DNA of 64,000 nucleotides from Microcyclospora pomicola (taxonomy: Eukaryota > Ascomycota > Dothideomycetes > Capnodiales): positions 248,001-312,000 of the forward strand of contig NHNY01000014.1 of the NCBI GenBank assembly GCA_002786065.1, written 5' to 3'. Under the pieces are notes generated by a model. That model saw only the letters and a list, made by a program, of their open reading frames with translations, was not told the origin of the DNA and searched no databases. This document shows positions 62,154-64,000 of this stretch, one piece after another. Made by a program: the position numbers and the translations under genes. Numbering within the stretch: position 1 is the stretch's first letter; each line of letters opens with the position of its first letter.

Positions 62154-64000
62154 ATGCTCAGTCCGCCCGGATTCGTCAGCGACAGCAGTGCAGAGCCACC
62201 GAAAGAGATGGGAGCTGAGCTGGCACAGAAGGCAGATGGCTGGTCGTTACGGAGACTCGGCAACCTCTTGACACGAAGGCAATGCTATGACGAGATCGAC
62301 GCGTTGTCACCAGGAGTGTTCGCCCCTGAAGCTCTACCACAACTCAAGCCGCTTGACCGGAGACTGAGTGTGCCCGAAGCGCGACCAAGACCGGCAGCAA
62401 TACCATCACTCCCTCGTCCGCAGACCTTCCGTAGGCAGGAGTCTGAGCGTCGAGAAAGGCTATTGGAGGTGCCGCCAAGCCCAAAAGGAAGACGTGAAAG
62501 CAGCACAGACTTCCGGCGAAGAACCCGAGGTTCCAGTGCAAGTGCTGCCGCGAGACCGAGTTCACCCAAATCACTCTTGCTGCCCACCATTGCACCTTTA
62601 GAGCTTATACCTAGCGGTCAAGGTCTCGAGCAGAGTAATGTCCAATCAGCGGCCAGTGAAGGTGTGCCTCAGCGGCGAAGATTGCCGACATTGGCGCCTC
62701 TGAAGATACCTTCTGGTGGCGACGAAAGTATAGGCGTTGTAGAGGACGACGACGAACTCCAAGCTGATCAGACGTCCTTACAAGAAGAACATGACGAGCG
62801 ATGGATCCTCAACCTCAGCATGCACTTTCGCGACAAGTCGAACCGCGAAAAGTTCTTTGTGACGTACGCAGAATCACGATCGCAATGGCGCCGACTCACA
62901 ATTTCGCTGGACTATCGATCCGCGCCCGAAGGCTCTCTGGAGGCCGACCTCAACACATTACATTACCAGCGTGATAAGAGTCTGCGGATATACGAAGCCA
63001 TTCGAGACTCACTCAGTGACATACAGTATTACAACACAGTGACCAACCTCAAACTAGCAACAACACCAGAGGACGGACAACTGCACGTTCATGTTCGTGA
63101 GGATGCTAATGAAGTGATCCAATACCCTTCCACGTCTCTGTTTCGACATGTCGAATGCCCTTTGTACCGAGAGAGCGAGCTAGACTTTCACTCGCACGTG
63201 TCTGGGTTCGTGTACAAGGTCAAGATTGGTGAAGAGATGTTCATCAAGAAGGAAATTCCCGGCCCTGACACGGTTGACGAGTTCCTGTATGAAGTCAATG
63301 CCTTGTATGCTCTGCTTGACTGCGATAACGTCGTTCAGCTGAGAGGTCTCATCACGGACAAAGATGGGTCGAGCGTCAAAGCCCTGCTTATCTCTTACGC
63401 ACCTCAAGGTGCTCTCGTAGATATGATCTATGACTTCCGTGGCACGCAAAAGCTGCCATGGTACCGTCGAGAAAAGTGGGCCAAGCAGATCGTACAAGGC
63501 CTTGCTGACATCCATGAAGCCGGCTTTGTGCAGGGTGATTTTACGCTCTCCAATATTGTCATTGATGCGCAAGATAACGTCCAGATCATTGACATCAATC
63601 GACGCGGCTGTCCTGTGGGATGGGAATCGCCTGAGCTGAGCAAGCTCATAAGCAGCGGCCAACGGATAGGTATGTGTATTGGTGTGAAGACTGATCTGTT
63701 CCAGCTTGGGATGGTCCTTTGGGCGCTAGCTGAGGAAGAAGATGAGCCTGAACGTGAAGATAGACCGCTGCGAGGGGTTGGGGAACAAATCCCCAACTAC
63801 TACCGCAGAATTGTCGATATATGCTTGAGCGAGAAGCCTCAGAAACGAGCCAACGCACAGCGTCTGCTGGATCTCTTCCCTCCTTCCGCAGGTTTGTCGC
63901 CTCTCGAGAATAGGCATGTGGAACAGTTTCCGGTCAGATGCAGATATAGCGGCAGCAGCATGGACAACAGCATGTCGACCACACATCGCTCGGATAAGGA
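62154..64000 (+). CDS. Protein kinase-like protein with altered catalytic motifs (partial, right edge)
   Basis: 615 codons are visible from the ATG at 62154; the frame is still open at the window end. Residues 1-210 are disordered, rich in Arg, Pro and Ser. A mixed region at 215-330 (ERWILNLSMHFRDKSNREKF) precedes the kinase domain at about 345-580. The ATP-binding Lys appears in EEMFIKKEI and the helix C Glu in EFLYEVNALYALL. The usual HRDxxxxN is GFVQGDFTLSNIVI, keeping Asp and Asn but not His-Arg or the Lys. DFG is replaced by DIN (VQIIDINRRGCP). The glycine loop is weak (HVSGFVYKVKIG). GWESPEL replaces APE. Similar fungal-specific kinase-like proteins exist; catalytic activity is uncertain. 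Confidence 0.75.
   Translation, partial: MLSPPGFVSDSSAEPPKEMGAELAQKADGWSLRRLGNLLTRRQCYDEIDALSPGVFAPEALPQLKPLDRRLSVPEARPRPAAIPSLPRPQTFRRQESERRERLLEVPPSPKGRRESSTDFRRRTRGSSASAAARPSSPKSLLLPTIAPLELIPSGQGLEQSNVQSAASEGVPQRRRLPTLAPLKIPSGGDESIGVVEDDDELQADQTSLQEEHDERWILNLSMHFRDKSNREKFFVTYAESRSQWRRLTISLDYRSAPEGSLEADLNTLHYQRDKSLRIYEAIRDSLSDIQYYNTVTNLKLATTPEDGQLHVHVREDANEVIQYPSTSLFRHVECPLYRESELDFHSHVSGFVYKVKIGEEMFIKKEIPGPDTVDEFLYEVNALYALLDCDNVVQLRGLITDKDGSSVKALLISYAPQGALVDMIYDFRGTQKLPWYRREKWAKQIVQGLADIHEAGFVQGDFTLSNIVIDAQDNVQIIDINRRGCPVGWESPELSKLISSGQRIGMCIGVKTDLFQLGMVLWALAEEEDEPEREDRPLRGVGEQIPNYYRRIVDICLSEKPQKRANAQRLLDLFPPSAGLSPLENRHVEQFPVRCRYSGSSMDNSMSTTHRSDK

Noticed and set aside
61712-62218. 168-codon plus-strand frame at the kinase start
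   Set aside because: It overlaps the kinase reading frame in another frame and reads as Arg/His/Ser-rich filler.
1-64000. Transposons, virus-like elements, rRNA, tRNA and CRISPR arrays
   Set aside because: No transposase, reverse transcriptase, integrase or capsid-like frame, no long terminal or inverted repeats and no RNA-gene signature were noticed. A repeat-library and tRNA search would settle it; any strong hit would overturn this.

Overview
The window is nuclear DNA of a filamentous ascomycete. The genes are compact, introns are short (about 50-110 nt, GT...AG, many with CTAAC/CTGAC-like branch sites), there are roughly 29 protein genes in 64 kb, and several gene models are typical of Pezizomycotina (a LaeA-like methyltransferase, an ear-less beta-adaptin, a Pezizomycotina-type carrier-like mitochondrial protein, small secreted Cys proteins). 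The overall flavour suggests Dothideomycetes, but that placement is inference from gene content, not shown by a marker. I see no rRNA, tRNA, CRISPR, transposon or virus-like element.

Layout. 0-4.2 kb, minus strand: the N-terminal part of mitochondrial dihydroorotate dehydrogenase (cut by the left edge), a TMEM97/EXPERA membrane protein and a LaeA-like methyltransferase, with long gaps. 6-29 kb is dense housekeeping DNA: SEH1, ALG7, an FG/RanBD nucleoporin-like protein, a Rad51 paralog, a MOSC protein, a small secreted Cys protein, NUP170, AIM41, EMC4, beta-adaptin, VMA9 and ARV1. Three nuclear-pore/Ran genes lie within 16 kb, and four genes for ER membrane biology (ALG7, EMC4, ARV1, TMEM97-like) are scattered through it. 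29-37 kb is accessory-like: a 3.75 kb stretch with no gene I can defend, a 717-residue Ser/Pro/Thr repeat surface protein and a small secreted Cys protein. 37-64 kb returns to metabolism and organelle genes: a divergent triosephosphate-isomerase-like protein, MET13-type methylenetetrahydrofolate reductase, two mitochondrial proteins, an AN1 zinc-finger protein, mitochondrial phosphopantetheinyl transferase, an unknown fungal protein, an RpiB-family isomerase, MRP21, an RBM25/Snu71-like splicing factor, an acidic His-rich allergen-like protein and a kinase with altered motifs cut by the right edge.

Points of most interest: (1) a secreted protein with a 14-residue Cys motif present twice, where 13 of 14 residues match but 11 of the 13 matching codons differ; (2) a TPI-like and an RpiB-like isomerase 15 kb apart that together resemble the LerI/EryH and DerI/EryI pair of erythrulose-phosphate metabolism; (3) the repeat surface protein with a recent 177-bp higher-order duplication and a long empty upstream region; (4) the nuclear-pore gene grouping. 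Exon boundaries were worked out by hand from reading frame, splice signals and family resemblance; they have not been tested against transcripts.
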